64,000 nt of DNA from Emticicia agri (GCF_004168285.1 NZ_SEWF01000022.1:1-64000), one strand, 5' to 3'. Shown: positions 43,906 to 53,049, counted from the stretch's first letter. Numbers and translations are program-made. The notes: generated by a model from the sequence alone, not told the origin.

Positions 43906-44400
43906 TTACTCACGATACTTAGCATAAATATGTTCGTCGTAGAGTTTTCCTTCTTTGGTAAGCGATTCTTTCAGAATAGCCTCTTTTTCAAAACCTGCTT
44001 TTTCAAGGACTCGCATCGAGGGAATATTATATTCAAAAACGCCCGCATAAATGCGATAAATATCGTAGTTTGCAAAGGTATAGTTCACTACATCAACAAT
44101 GGCAGTTGAAATAATTTTATTACCCCAGTAAGGCTCCCCTAACCAGTAGCCTATCTCGGCGTTTTTGCGGTAAATATCATCTTTCAATAAAATGCCAATA
44201 CCGCCCACAGCTTTGTTCTCTACTTCTATGGCAAAACTCTCTGCCGAACCCGAGGCAATATTTACCCATTCATACGCATCAGTAATGGTATAAGGGTGCG
44301 GAAACACATCTTTCAGGTTTTTCCATATTTTGTAGTTATTAGCATTTTCGACCAATGATTGTTCATCGCCCGACTGCCATCTTCTAAGAAAAAAGTTCAT
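43906..44400 (-). CDS. GNAT acetyltransferase (RimJ/RimL-like)
   Basis: A 164-residue N-acetyltransferase. LRRWQSGDEQSLVENANN opens the fold. IGYWLGEPYWGNKIISTAIVDVVNYTF is the acetyl-CoA site of the RimJ/RimL subgroup, and YNIPSMRVLEKAGFEKEAILKESLTKEGKLYDEHIYAK is the typical C-terminus. Substrate unknown; relatives modify ribosomal protein N-termini or small amines. Its ATG overlaps the end of the barstar-like gene by 4 nt (ATGA), so the two are translationally coupled. Confidence 0.9.
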   Translation of the reverse strand: MNFFLRRWQSGDEQSLVENANNYKIWKNLKDVFPHPYTITDAYEWVNIASGSAESFAIEVENKAVGGIGILLKDDIYRKNAEIGYWLGEPYWGNKIISTAIVDVVNYTFANYDIYRIYAGVFEYNIPSMRVLEKAGFEKEAILKESLTKEGKLYDEHIYAKYRE

Positions 44401-44825
44401 TTGGCGTCTTTTCGGTAGCTGATTTCCTGCTTATCTAACAATTCTCTGATACGGGCACTATCGGCAAAAGCAAAGATGAGTTCTTTTTTCGGCAAATCTT
44501 CATTGTCATCATCCCAACGCCAGTCTTCGCAGATGGCATCCAGAAGATTAAGTAAGGTACCTATTTTTTCAGGATTACGTTCTTTCTCTATAAAATGTTC
44601 AGATGGCGAAATATAGACTACAATTTTTTCATCTTCGAGCCATGATAAATTGCTTAACATTTCGTCAAGCGATTCAATAGTGAAACCAAATTCTTCAGGA
44701 AAAGCGAGAGCTTCCCCTATTTCTTCATAAAAACCTCTCAATGTGAGTATTTTATGACCATCTAATTCAATGATTGAGTAATCGTCTGGTAAGGCTAAGT
44801 TTTTTACAACAAGAAAGTTAGGCAT
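44397..44825 (-). CDS. Barstar-like protein
   Basis: A 142-residue protein with the barstar fold. IIELDGHKILTLRGFYEEIGEALAFPEEFGFTIESLDEMLSNLSWL matches the first strand, the substrate-mimicking helix 1-2 region and the binding loop of barnase inhibitors. The C-terminal part IFAFADSARIRELLDK completes it. No barnase-type ribonuclease gene is nearby. Chromosomal barstar-like orphans are frequent and may have another partner. Here the gene is coupled to an acetyltransferase. Confidence 0.82.
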   Translation of the reverse strand: MPNFLVVKNLALPDDYSIIELDGHKILTLRGFYEEIGEALAFPEEFGFTIESLDEMLSNLSWLEDEKIVVYISPSEHFIEKERNPEKIGTLLNLLDAICEDWRWDDDNEDLPKKELIFAFADSARIRELLDKQEISYRKDAK

Positions 44826-44854
44826 GGGCTTGGGCAGGCAGAAATGATATATAT

Positions 44855-44880
44855 TACGTGGCCTTTGGGTAGGCCACGTA
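44855..44880. other. Perfect 10-bp hairpin between two minus-strand genes
   Basis: TACGTGGCCT (44855-44864) pairs with AGGCCACGTA (44871-44880) over a 6-nt loop. It lies between the 98-residue gene and the barstar-like gene. It is followed on the minus strand by AT-rich sequence without a T-run, so it may be a weak terminator or a processing site. Confidence 0.5.
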
Positions 44881-44883
44881 GAT

Positions 44884-45180
44884 TTAATTTAATGAGAAAG
44901 TAGGCACTTTCATCACTACAGAATTATTAAACATCAACTCTGTAATGTTTGGGCGCATATAATCAATCAACGGAAATTCGGCAATAATATCCATTACTTC
45001 TAATTCGTCTTGCGCATTTATAATACACCAAAGTCTGCTTCTGTCAGACGATAGTGCGTACGAATACATTTTTCCCTCTTCTAACAATTGATTTACAGCA
45101 ATTCGTTGATAGGGAATTTTAGCAATGAACCCCTCCGGAAAAGGAACTGGTAAATCAAATTCCACCATAAATTGAGTCAT
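44884..45180 (-). CDS. Muconolactone-isomerase-like small protein
   Basis: A 98-residue protein starting MTQFMVEFDLPVPFPEGFIA at 45180; an in-frame ATG at 45213 adds 11 unlikely residues. The pattern of a ferredoxin-like alpha-beta fold with FMVEFDL, RIAVNQLLEEGKMYSYALSSDRSRLWCII and EVMDIIAEFPLIDYM resembles the muconolactone delta-isomerase/YCII-like clan. No catabolic aromatic genes are near, so a catalytic role in that pathway is doubtful. It precedes the barstar-like gene on the same strand. Confidence 0.68.
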   Translation of the reverse strand: MTQFMVEFDLPVPFPEGFIAKIPYQRIAVNQLLEEGKMYSYALSSDRSRLWCIINAQDELEVMDIIAEFPLIDYMRPNITELMFNNSVVMKVPTFSLN

Positions 45181-45335
45181 AATCTCTCCTAATTTTAATA
45201 AAACAATGCACAAAATCTATACCATACTGAATTTCAACTTTTTGGCCTCAATTAGCCATGTTTTCAACAGGTTATAAATTTCTCTCACTAATATAAACAA
45301 GTTTTCCTGAAAAAACGTTTTCTTTGCAAAACTTA

Positions 45336-45418
45336 TCTCAAAAGGGGTGCCTTAATATAACGGGCTGAGATTATACCCATCGAACCTGATACAGGTAATT
45401 CTGTCGAAGGGAGAGAGA
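45336..45418 (+). promoter_or_regulatory. TPP riboswitch (THI box)
   Basis: The conserved thiamine-pyrophosphate aptamer is clear: GGGGTGCC at 45344-45351, GGGCTGAGATTATACCC at 45362-45378, GAACCTGATACAGGTAAT in the next block, and GTCGAAGGGAGA at the end. The CTGAGA and ACCTGA cores that bind TPP are intact, and TCTC (45336-45339) can pair with GAGA near 45411 to close P1. It lies about 125 nt before a TonB-dependent receptor gene. Two small hairpins follow (CTATAG...CTATAG near 45425 and CTAAAG-AGC-CTTTAG near 45481) that may form the switch. Confidence 0.95.
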
Positions 45419-45544
45419 ACAGGACTATAGTATGCGCAGCTATAGCACTGTTTAAAAATTCCAATTAAAATTTTGTTTCACTAAAGAGCCTTTAGAGGTT
45501 CACAAGATTTTACTCCTTTGCCTTGTTAAAATTTTCGTCATGTA

Positions 45545-47743
45545 ATGAAAAAATTAACAAAAAATGTTCTAAGCATTCTTTTCAATCAATCACAATCTCT
45601 TAGAAAAACCGTTCCGGTTCTTATCTTGTTTTTGGGTCTTTTCCCGGTTGCCTTTGCACAGGACGATTCTACCAGAATCAAAGAGTTAAACGAGGTAGTC
45701 GTAAAGTCCACTCGTGCCAATGAAAAAACCGGTATGGCCTTTACCAATGTGTATCAGCGGGATATTAAAAAGCAAAATCTTGGGCAAGACCTGCCTTTTT
45801 TACTGAATCAACTACCATCGGTGGTGGTAAGCTCTGATGCAGGGGCAGGCGTTGGTTATACAGGTATCCGTATTCGTGGTTCAGACCCTACCCGTATCAA
45901 TGTTACGCTGAATGGTATTCCTTATAATGACTCTGAATCTCAGGGCACATTCTGGGTTAATATGCCCGATTTTGCTTCAAGTGTACAAAGTATTCAGGTA
46001 CAGCGAGGGGTCGGTACCTCTACTAATGGCTCAGGTGCTTTCGGCGCCAGTCTGAATATCAGTACTTTGGGATACGAAAGTGAAGCCTTTGGTGAAACCA
46101 ACCTGTCTTACGGGTCTTTTAATACCATGAAAGCCAATATACTGGCAAGTACAGGCTTACTGAATAATCATTTTGTGATAGACGCCCGTCTGTCAAAATT
46201 AGTCTCTGATGGATATGTGGACAGAGCCAGTTCTGACCTAAAATCTTTTTATGTGTCTGCCGGGTACTACAATAAGAGTAACTTTGTTAGATTCAATGTT
46301 TTTTCGGGCAAAGAACGCACTTATCAGTCATGGAATGGATTACCGGAATACTTACTGAAAATCGACCGCACATACAACGCCTTTACTTATCCTAATCAGG
46401 TTGATAACTACCAGCAAGACCACTATCAATTAATTTCTTCTTTTAAACTAAGCGACCATTGGACATTCAATCCGACTTTGCATTATACCAAAGGAAAAGG
46501 CTATTATGAAGAATTCAAAGAGGGTGCTGACCTGTCAGCCTATAAGTTGCCGAATGTAACGATTGGCGGAGATACCATTACAAGCACTGATTTGGTACGC
46601 AGAAAATGGTTGGATAATCACTTTTATGGCATTACTTATTCGCTTGATTATCAAAACAATAAAAAGTTAACAGCCAATATCGGTGGTGCATGGAACAGAT
46701 ACGAAGGAGACCACTTTGGGGAGGTAATCTGGACTAAATTTGCCATGACTCCTTCTAATGATTATCGCTGGTATAAGAGCTATTCTGAAAAGACCGATTT
46801 CAATATTTTCGGAAAATTGTTTTATCAGCTAACAGATAAATTTAATCTGTTTGGAGATGTGCAATACCGTAAAGTAGATTATGACATGAATGGAACGGCC
46901 GATAAATTACAGAACATTACCCGTAATACTTCATTCCAGTTCTTTAATCCTAAACTGGGCATGAATTACCAGTTAAACAATCAGGCTTCTTTCTACGCTT
47001 CTTATGCCGTGGGTAATAAAGAACCTAACCGTACTGATTTTATAGATAATGTAAAAGTACCTGAACCTGAACATCTGGAAGATTTAGAAGCCGGGTATCG
47101 CTGGGCTAATCAAACCATAAGTTTTGATGCTAACTTCTATTATATGAACTACAAAAACCAGTTGGTACTGACGGGACAGGTAAATGGTGTAGGTGAAGCC
47201 ATTCGTGTAAATGTACCCAAAAGTTATAGAACAGGGATAGAATTGGTTGCTAACTGGAAATTTGCCACTAAATGGCGTTTAAATGCCAATGCTACTTTCA
47301 GCCAGAATAAGATTAAGAATTTTACTGAAACCATTGTGAATTATGATGGTGAAGCCGATAAAGTAAATCAGTTTACAAAAACAGATATTTCTTTCTCGCC
47401 GAATATCATTGCAGGCGGACAATTGTCATATTCTCCGGCAAAAAACCTTGAATTTGCCTGGTTGCCCAAATATGTAGGTAAACAGTATATGGATAATACG
47501 GCTAACGACAACCGTAGCCTGAATGCCTTTTTTGTTAATGATTTACGGGCCAACTATACTATTAATCCGAAAATTGTGAAAGAAATTACTTTTAGTGTAT
47601 TAGCCAACAACATTCTGAATCATTTATACGAATCGAATGGCTATACCTATAGTTATATCTATGACAGACAGATAATTACCGAAAATTTTTACTACCCACA
47701 GGCAGGTACTAATTTTCTGGTAGCCGTAAAAGTCAGACTCTAA
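45545..47743 (+). CDS. TonB-dependent outer membrane receptor, predicted thiamine transporter
   Basis: A 732-residue outer membrane receptor. A signal peptide ends VAFAQDDS (about residue 40). A TonB-box/plug region follows (LNEVVVKSTRANEKTG, IRIRGSDPTRINVTLNGIPYND, VQRGVGTSTNGSGAFGASLNI), and then a 22-strand barrel ending FLVAVKVRL with a terminal aromatic-type strand. There is no CarboxypepD-like N-terminal extension, so it is not a SusC. The TPP riboswitch in its leader points to thiamine or a precursor as ligand, taken up when TPP is low. No pnuT or thi gene lies next to it. Confidence 0.9.
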   Translation: MKKLTKNVLSILFNQSQSLRKTVPVLILFLGLFPVAFAQDDSTRIKELNEVVVKSTRANEKTGMAFTNVYQRDIKKQNLGQDLPFLLNQLPSVVVSSDAGAGVGYTGIRIRGSDPTRINVTLNGIPYNDSESQGTFWVNMPDFASSVQSIQVQRGVGTSTNGSGAFGASLNISTLGYESEAFGETNLSYGSFNTMKANILASTGLLNNHFVIDARLSKLVSDGYVDRASSDLKSFYVSAGYYNKSNFVRFNVFSGKERTYQSWNGLPEYLLKIDRTYNAFTYPNQVDNYQQDHYQLISSFKLSDHWTFNPTLHYTKGKGYYEEFKEGADLSAYKLPNVTIGGDTITSTDLVRRKWLDNHFYGITYSLDYQNNKKLTANIGGAWNRYEGDHFGEVIWTKFAMTPSNDYRWYKSYSEKTDFNIFGKLFYQLTDKFNLFGDVQYRKVDYDMNGTADKLQNITRNTSFQFFNPKLGMNYQLNNQASFYASYAVGNKEPNRTDFIDNVKVPEPEHLEDLEAGYRWANQTISFDANFYYMNYKNQLVLTGQVNGVGEAIRVNVPKSYRTGIELVANWKFATKWRLNANATFSQNKIKNFTETIVNYDGEADKVNQFTKTDISFSPNIIAGGQLSYSPAKNLEFAWLPKYVGKQYMDNTANDNRSLNAFFVNDLRANYTINPKIVKEITFSVLANNILNHLYESNGYTYSYIYDRQIITENFYYPQAGTNFLVAVKVRL

Positions 47744-48020
47744 AATCAATATAAGGGGTAAAGTAAATGCTTTCTTATTTTACTCCTTATCTCTTTAAAG
47801 TTTGAGATTATTTTTTTTGAGCCATATCAAAATAAACAAATTTTTTTTTACGTTTTAGCTTTAAAACCTTTCAGACATAATGAATTGACTTATACTGATT
47901 TACGTGCTATCCTATTATGAGTTCTGCCCGGTATTTCAGAAAAGCTAATTCTTGTTTTTCTTCTATTTATTTCATTTTTCTGATTAATTGCTATATTCGT
48001 TAAAATTAATAAACGAAAGC
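47744..48020 (+). other. Intergenic region after the receptor gene
   Basis: 277 bases without a gene. An imperfect hairpin right after the stop (TAAGGGGTAAA with TTTACTCCTTA, about 47751-47788) may be a terminator with a long loop. The following sequence is strongly AT-rich, with no promoter that fits the full consensus. Confidence 0.4.
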
Positions 48021-49352
48021 ATGGCTCCTGAAAAAAACAAAGGTGAACTTCTCAAACTTCTTGGCGTTGGTTTTGGTATTGCAGTAACTATTGGCGGAAC
48101 AATCGGTACTGGTATTTTACGTAAACCCGGCCCTATTGCAGCAAACCTCGGAGAACCTACGCTTATTATGCTGGTTTGGGTATTGGTAAGCATCTATGCT
48201 TTTTTAGGCGTTTTGTGTGCCATTGAGTTGGGGGTATCTGTACCCAAAGCAGGTGCGTGGTATATATATGCCCGCAGGGCTTTTGGCGACTACGTAGGTT
48301 TTATTACGGGTATTACCAGTTGGATGGGCACAGTAGCCGCTCTTGGATTCGGTGCTTATACCATGAGCGAATTTATAGCTCTGATGCTACCTGATACAGA
48401 GTCTTTCATCAGATATATGGCTATAGGTATCCTGATTTTATTAATGTCGTTTCACTGGTTGGGTACTAAATCAGCAGGACGTTCTCAGGAAATTCTTTCT
48501 TTTTTTAAAGCCATTGGCCTGTTTGCTTTTGTAATTATCTGTTTTTTATATGGCGGAGATATTAAAACTCAGGAATTGGTGGCTACTACCGAAAGAGTAA
48601 AAACTCCGGTATCATTGGCATTATTAATCTTTTCGCTACAATCAGTATTCTACACTTTTGATGGCTGGCATACTGCAGCTTATTTTTCAGAAGAAAATAC
48701 TGACCCGGCCAAAAACCTACCAAAATCAATGATTAGTGGGGTATTGGTAATCATTGCTATTTATCTGCTGGTTAATATCGCTATACTTTATATTATGCCA
48801 ATAGATGTGCTTGCTACTTCTAAATTGGCTGCTTCAGATGCTATTAAGTTAATATTTGGCGAGAAATCGGCTACAGTTGTTACATTTTTTCTTACGCTGT
48901 CTATTTTTGGGATTCTGAATGCCCAAATTATGTTCTCGCCCCGGGTTATTTATTCGATGAGCCGTGACGGACTATTCTTTAAAGCCGCACAAAAAGTAAA
49001 TAGCGGTGGCACACCCGCTATTGCCATGCCGCTGACAGGTATTTGTTCTATCTTGTTAATTCTGAGCGGAAAAGATACCTGTGAGAAACTTTCGGATATT
49101 GCGGTTTTCTTTTTTGTGATGTGCTACATTGCCGGATTCGCCAGTTTAATTATGCTGCGGAAAAAAGAACCCGAACTGCCAAGACCCTATAAAGTCATAG
49201 GTTATCCTTTTATTCCGTGGTTTTTAATTGTTATTTCTCTTTTATTTCTGATTGGCGCTGTTTATCAGGACATTGAAAGTAGTATTTATGCGCTAATCTT
49301 CCTGATTATCAGCTATCCTTTGTTTTTATTGACTAAAAAATTAAATCAATAG
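48021..49352 (+). CDS. APC-family amino acid permease
   Basis: A 443-residue transporter with 12 membrane helices, starting MAPEKNKGELLKLLGVGFGI at the ATG at 48021 rather than the longer ORF at 47988. Helix 1 contains TIGGTIGTGILRKPGPIAANLG, the glycine-rich substrate-binding break. YFSEENTDPAKNLPKSMISG and SPRVIYSMSRDGLFFKAAQK are standard APC loops. It is a third APC permease in the window. It is separated from the thiamine receptor by about 280 bp with a possible terminator, so a link to thiamine is not supported. Confidence 0.88.
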   Translation: MAPEKNKGELLKLLGVGFGIAVTIGGTIGTGILRKPGPIAANLGEPTLIMLVWVLVSIYAFLGVLCAIELGVSVPKAGAWYIYARRAFGDYVGFITGITSWMGTVAALGFGAYTMSEFIALMLPDTESFIRYMAIGILILLMSFHWLGTKSAGRSQEILSFFKAIGLFAFVIICFLYGGDIKTQELVATTERVKTPVSLALLIFSLQSVFYTFDGWHTAAYFSEENTDPAKNLPKSMISGVLVIIAIYLLVNIAILYIMPIDVLATSKLAASDAIKLIFGEKSATVVTFFLTLSIFGILNAQIMFSPRVIYSMSRDGLFFKAAQKVNSGGTPAIAMPLTGICSILLILSGKDTCEKLSDIAVFFFVMCYIAGFASLIMLRKKEPELPRPYKVIGYPFIPWFLIVISLLFLIGAVYQDIESSIYALIFLIISYPLFLLTKKLNQ

Positions 49353-49497
49353 CCTCTTGTAATTATTTTTCAAATAACCATATTTGTGGCAAATTTCCTG
49401 CAATGTGCAAACATGGTTTTCTGACATCACTCAGAATCATTCAGGAATTAGGTTACTGATTCATTAATTGCGTTTATCCGATTATTACCAAAGAAAA

Positions 49498-50442
49498 ATG
49501 AGAAATTTTATTTCGCTGAAAGATGTTGAGAATGTTCAGGAATTAGTGAATGAGGGAATCCGTCAGAAAAAAGCACCTTTCGCCGAGCAAGCTTTAGGAA
49601 AAAACAAAACCATAGGCTTAATTTTCTTCAATCAGAGTTTAAGAACCCGCCTGAGCACACAAAAAGCTGCCGAAAATCTGGGTATGAACGTGATGATTAT
49701 GAATGTGGGGCAGGATAGCTGGCAGTTGGAAATGGAAGATGGCGTAATAATGAATGGCGATAAGGCCGAACATGTAAAAGAAGCCGCTGCTGTAATAGGC
49801 AGCTATTGTAATATAATAGCCGTAAGAGCATTTGCCGGACTACAAGACCGTGCCGCAGATTATCGGGAGATTGTCATGGAGAAATTCAGACAATATGCCG
49901 GTGTACCTATTGTAAACCTTGAATCGGCTACACGGCATCCTTGCCAATCGCTGGCAGATTTGATTACCATTGAAGAGTGTAAAAAAGTAGAACGACCTAA
50001 AGTAGTGCTAACCTGGTTGCCCCATTTTAAACCACTACCCCAAGCCGTAGCAAACTCATTCTGTGAATGGGTGAACCAGACAGACTATGAGTTTGTGATT
50101 ACCCACCCGCAAGGCTATGAATTAGCTCCGGAGTTTGCAGGCAATGCCCCGATAATATATGACCAGAATGAAGCCCTGAAAGGCGCTGATTTTGTATATG
50201 GCAAAAACTGGTCTTCTTATACCAGCTACGGTCAGGTATTGACACAAGACCCATCATGGATGATTACGCAGGAGAAAATGGCATTGACTAATAATGGTTT
50301 GTTTATGCACTGCTTACCTGTACGCAGAAATCTGAAAGTAACCGACTGGGTACTTGACAATCAATCGGTAGTGATTCAGCAGGCAGCTAACAGACAATGG
50401 TCGGCACAAGCCGTTTTAAAGCATATTCTGAAAGAATTATAG
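49498..50442 (+). CDS. argF': N-acetyl- or N-succinylornithine carbamoyltransferase
   Basis: Arginine synthesis enzyme that carbamoylates an N-acylated ornithine. The 314-residue protein starts MRNFISLKDVENVQELV at 49498. The carbamoyl phosphate site SLRTRLSTQKAAENLGMNVM is present, and a LEMEDGVIMNGDKAEHVKEAA loop follows. ATRHPCQSLADLITIEE and FMHCLPVRRNLKVTDWV complete the active site. This pattern matches the Bacteroidota-type enzyme, whose Bacteroides fragilis member uses succinylornithine, rather than standard ArgF. Acetyl versus succinyl specificity cannot be decided by eye. No other arg gene is adjacent. Confidence 0.9.
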   Translation: MRNFISLKDVENVQELVNEGIRQKKAPFAEQALGKNKTIGLIFFNQSLRTRLSTQKAAENLGMNVMIMNVGQDSWQLEMEDGVIMNGDKAEHVKEAAAVIGSYCNIIAVRAFAGLQDRAADYREIVMEKFRQYAGVPIVNLESATRHPCQSLADLITIEECKKVERPKVVLTWLPHFKPLPQAVANSFCEWVNQTDYEFVITHPQGYELAPEFAGNAPIIYDQNEALKGADFVYGKNWSSYTSYGQVLTQDPSWMITQEKMALTNNGLFMHCLPVRRNLKVTDWVLDNQSVVIQQAANRQWSAQAVLKHILKEL

Positions 50443-50592
50443 GTCTATACCACCATAAGTTAAGTACAACAAAAAAATTCATCAACTGATATAATTCTTC
50501 ATTAGCTACACTATAGTATGCTTGCATACTATTTTCCTTTTATTTATATTTGTTAAATCTATCACAAACCATCAATCAAATTCTATAAGCCT

Positions 50593-51756
50593 ATGGCAGT
50601 TTCATCAATAGAAGGTCTTAATTTTAATTTAACAGAAGAACATTTGGCGGTAAAAGAAGCCGCCCGTGAATTTGCCCAGACTGAACTTCTACCTACAGCA
50701 ATCGAGCGTGATACCCACTCAAAATTCCCGAAGGAAGAGGTAAAAAAAATGGGAGAACTGGGTTTTTTAGGCATGATGGTATCGCCTGAGTATGGTGGTG
50801 GCGGCATGGATACAGTGTCTTATGTATTGGCTATGGAAGAAATCTCGAAAGTAGATGCTTCAGCTTCCGTCGTAATGTCGGTCAATAATTCTTTGGTTTG
50901 CTGGGGATTAGAAACTTTTGGTACTGAAGAGCAAAAACAAAAATATCTGACACGTTTAGCAAGTGGAGAAATAATCGGTTCATTTTGTTTATCAGAACCG
51001 GAAGCCGGTTCTGATGCTACCTCGCAACGTACCACAGCGTTTGATAAAGGAGACCATTACTTGCTGAATGGCACCAAAAACTGGATTACAAACGGTGGCA
51101 CCTCATCGGTTTCATTAGTAGTGGCACAAACCAATGTTGAATTGAAACATAAGGGCATCAACTGCCTGATTGTAGAAAAAGGATGGGATGGATTTGTGGT
51201 TGGAAAAAAAGAGGATAAGATGGGCATCCGTTCATCAGATACACACTCATTGATGTTTACTGATGTAAAAGTACCTAAAGAAAACAGAATAGGAGAAGAT
51301 GGATTCGGCTTTAAGTTTGCCATGACAACCCTGAACGGAGGCAGAATAGGTATTGCCGCTCAGGCTTTAGGAATAGCCGCCGGAGCTTATGAACTGGCTC
51401 TGAAATATTCTAAAGAACGCAAAGCTTTTGGTAAAAGTATTAGTGAGCATCAGGCCATTCAGTTTAAACTGGCCGAAATGGCAACCAAGATTGAAGCTGC
51501 CCGTTTACTGGTATATAAAGCTGCCCGCCTGAAAGATGAGCATAAAGATTTTGTACAGGCCGCTGCTATGGCCAAGCTATTTGCATCTGAAGTGGCTATG
51601 TGGGCTACTACCGAAGCCGTACAGATTCATGGGGGTTACGGCTATGTAAAGGAGTATCATGTAGAGCGTTTAATGCGTGATGCCAAGATTACACAGATAT
51701 ATGAGGGCACTTCTGAAATACAAAAACTGGTAATTGCCCGTGAAATGCTAAAATAA
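50593..51756 (+). CDS. Acyl-CoA dehydrogenase
   Basis: A 387-residue FAD enzyme that oxidises a short-chain acyl-CoA to the enoyl-CoA. Key blocks are FCLSEPEAGSDATSQRTTA (FAD contact), NGTKNWITNGG, and the C-terminal RLMRDAKITQIYEGTSEIQKLVIARE with the catalytic Glu of the butyryl-CoA dehydrogenase type. Length and motif order match short-chain acyl-CoA dehydrogenases. It is a single-gene unit ending in a strong terminator; no electron-transfer flavoprotein genes are close. Confidence 0.93.
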   Translation: MAVSSIEGLNFNLTEEHLAVKEAAREFAQTELLPTAIERDTHSKFPKEEVKKMGELGFLGMMVSPEYGGGGMDTVSYVLAMEEISKVDASASVVMSVNNSLVCWGLETFGTEEQKQKYLTRLASGEIIGSFCLSEPEAGSDATSQRTTAFDKGDHYLLNGTKNWITNGGTSSVSLVVAQTNVELKHKGINCLIVEKGWDGFVVGKKEDKMGIRSSDTHSLMFTDVKVPKENRIGEDGFGFKFAMTTLNGGRIGIAAQALGIAAGAYELALKYSKERKAFGKSISEHQAIQFKLAEMATKIEAARLLVYKAARLKDEHKDFVQAAAMAKLFASEVAMWATTEAVQIHGGYGYVKEYHVERLMRDAKITQIYEGTSEIQKLVIAREMLK

Positions 51757-51794
51757 CGCACTATGCAGTAGCACAAAACATATAATTCATAGGA

Positions 51795-51825
51795 TAAAAA
51801 AAGGCTCTTTTTGAGCCTTTTTTTG
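51795..51825 (+). terminator. Terminator after the acyl-CoA dehydrogenase gene
   Basis: AAAAAAAGGCTC pairs with GAGCCTTTTTTT across a TTTTT loop. A-run before and T-run after; a strong Rho-independent terminator. Confidence 0.9.
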
Positions 51826-51972
51826 TGTAAAATAGGGGTAAAATATTGGAATTTTACTTAAAAATCCAAAAAAATTCATGTACATACATACAAATTAAAT
51901 TATACTTTTTTGAGAAAAATGGTCTGATTTTTGTAAAAAAATATGATTAAAGGAACATCTTTTATATTTTAT

Positions 51973-52006
51973 TTGTTCAAAAAAAAACGAGAAAATATTA
52001 GTTTTG
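51973..52006 (+). promoter_or_regulatory. Promoter of the AraC-family gene
   Basis: TTG at 51973-51975 and TAGTTTTG at 51999-52006, with a 23-nt spacer, slightly longer than ideal. The surrounding 51826-52068 stretch is very AT-rich and holds no gene. Confidence 0.45.
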
Positions 52007-52068
52007 TCCAATATTAGTTAATACATTGCGTTTAGAATTCTAAGCTATCACGAAAATGCTCCTATCAA

Positions 52069-52992
52069 ATGGAAGATTACAATAAGATTATCGAATCTCT
52101 GGGTGTAAAATTTGCTAAAGCACGCCACATAAGAATTTTGCAAACGGTTAAGATTAAAAACGTTTATGACGTTGAAAACACCATTCTTATCCTCTACGAC
52201 GGTGATGTGAAGTTAGCGGGTAACGATGAACGTGTACAACCCGGCGATTTACTTTTTATACCCGGCGGCAAAGCTGCTACCATTACTTATGGTGCAGGAG
52301 AGCCCAAAAATATCTCATTTGAAGAATTCATGACCCGTCGTGAGAGTTACTGGGAAACCATGAGCGATTCATCGAATGTAGGCAGAGTGCCTAATTCATT
52401 TGGTTTAATAGCTTTTGAAGCAAAAGTTTTCGATTCAGTTAACTTCTTTACTTCTTTGGATATTCCGCCGTTTTTTATCAAACAGCACTCAAAATTAGGC
52501 CAGTTGATTCATGATATTCTGAAAGAAGATTTTTCAGATGAAGTGGGTCGTGGCCGGGTAATCAGAAATAAAACAGAAGAAATAGTAATTGAGATTGTGC
52601 GCCATATCTTAAAACACAGAATGTTTGTAGAGCAATTGGCAACCAATAGCACTTATTTCAAAGACCCTCGTCTGATAGACATCTTTACTTATATTAAAAA
52701 CAGCCTTGCCGGAGATTTGTCGAACAAACAACTGGCTAATGTGGCTAACGTATCGGAAGATTATGTTGGGCAGTACTTTAAAATGCTGACAGGCATTAAT
52801 CCACAGGATTATATTGAGTATCAGCGTATGGAAGCGGCAGTAACCCTGTTGCGTACTTCTAAGAAAAGTATCCGTGCCATCGGCCATGAAGTAGGCTATA
52901 AAGATACCGCCTATTTCTGTCGTCGTTTCAAAATGATGTTCGGTATTCCGGCAGGTAAAATGAGACGCAGAGAGTCTTTAATGATTGGTTAA
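52069..52992 (+). CDS. AraC-family transcription regulator
   Basis: A 307-residue regulator. The N-terminal 200 residues include a small cupin-like segment (VENTILILYDGDVKLAGNDERVQPGDLLFIPGG) and a helical linker. The last 100 residues are an AraC DNA-binding domain with two helix-turn-helix units: LSNKQLANVANVSEDYVGQYFKMLTGINPQDYIEYQRM and KSIRAIGHEVGYKDTAYFCRRFKMMFGIPAGKMRRR. The ligand is unknown and no obvious target gene is adjacent. It ends in a clear terminator. Confidence 0.92.
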   Translation: MEDYNKIIESLGVKFAKARHIRILQTVKIKNVYDVENTILILYDGDVKLAGNDERVQPGDLLFIPGGKAATITYGAGEPKNISFEEFMTRRESYWETMSDSSNVGRVPNSFGLIAFEAKVFDSVNFFTSLDIPPFFIKQHSKLGQLIHDILKEDFSDEVGRGRVIRNKTEEIVIEIVRHILKHRMFVEQLATNSTYFKDPRLIDIFTYIKNSLAGDLSNKQLANVANVSEDYVGQYFKMLTGINPQDYIEYQRMEAAVTLLRTSKKSIRAIGHEVGYKDTAYFCRRFKMMFGIPAGKMRRRESLMIG

Positions 52993-53009
52993 AATTGAAT
53001 AGAAATATA

Positions 53010-53048
53010 AAAGCCACTGTTAGCAATAGCAGTGGCTTTGTTGTTTTA
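53010..53048 (+). terminator. Terminator after the AraC-family gene
   Basis: AAAGCCACTG (53010-53019) pairs with CAGTGGCTTT (53030-53039) and is followed by GTTGTTTT. A Rho-independent terminator, immediately before the palindromic repeat. Confidence 0.85.
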
Positions 53049-53049
53049 T

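Noticed and set aside
47744-49352. The APC permease considered as the inner-membrane thiamine transporter partner of the TPP-controlled receptor.
   Set aside because: About 280 bp with a possible terminator separate them, the permease has no riboswitch, and its motifs are those of amino acid carriers.
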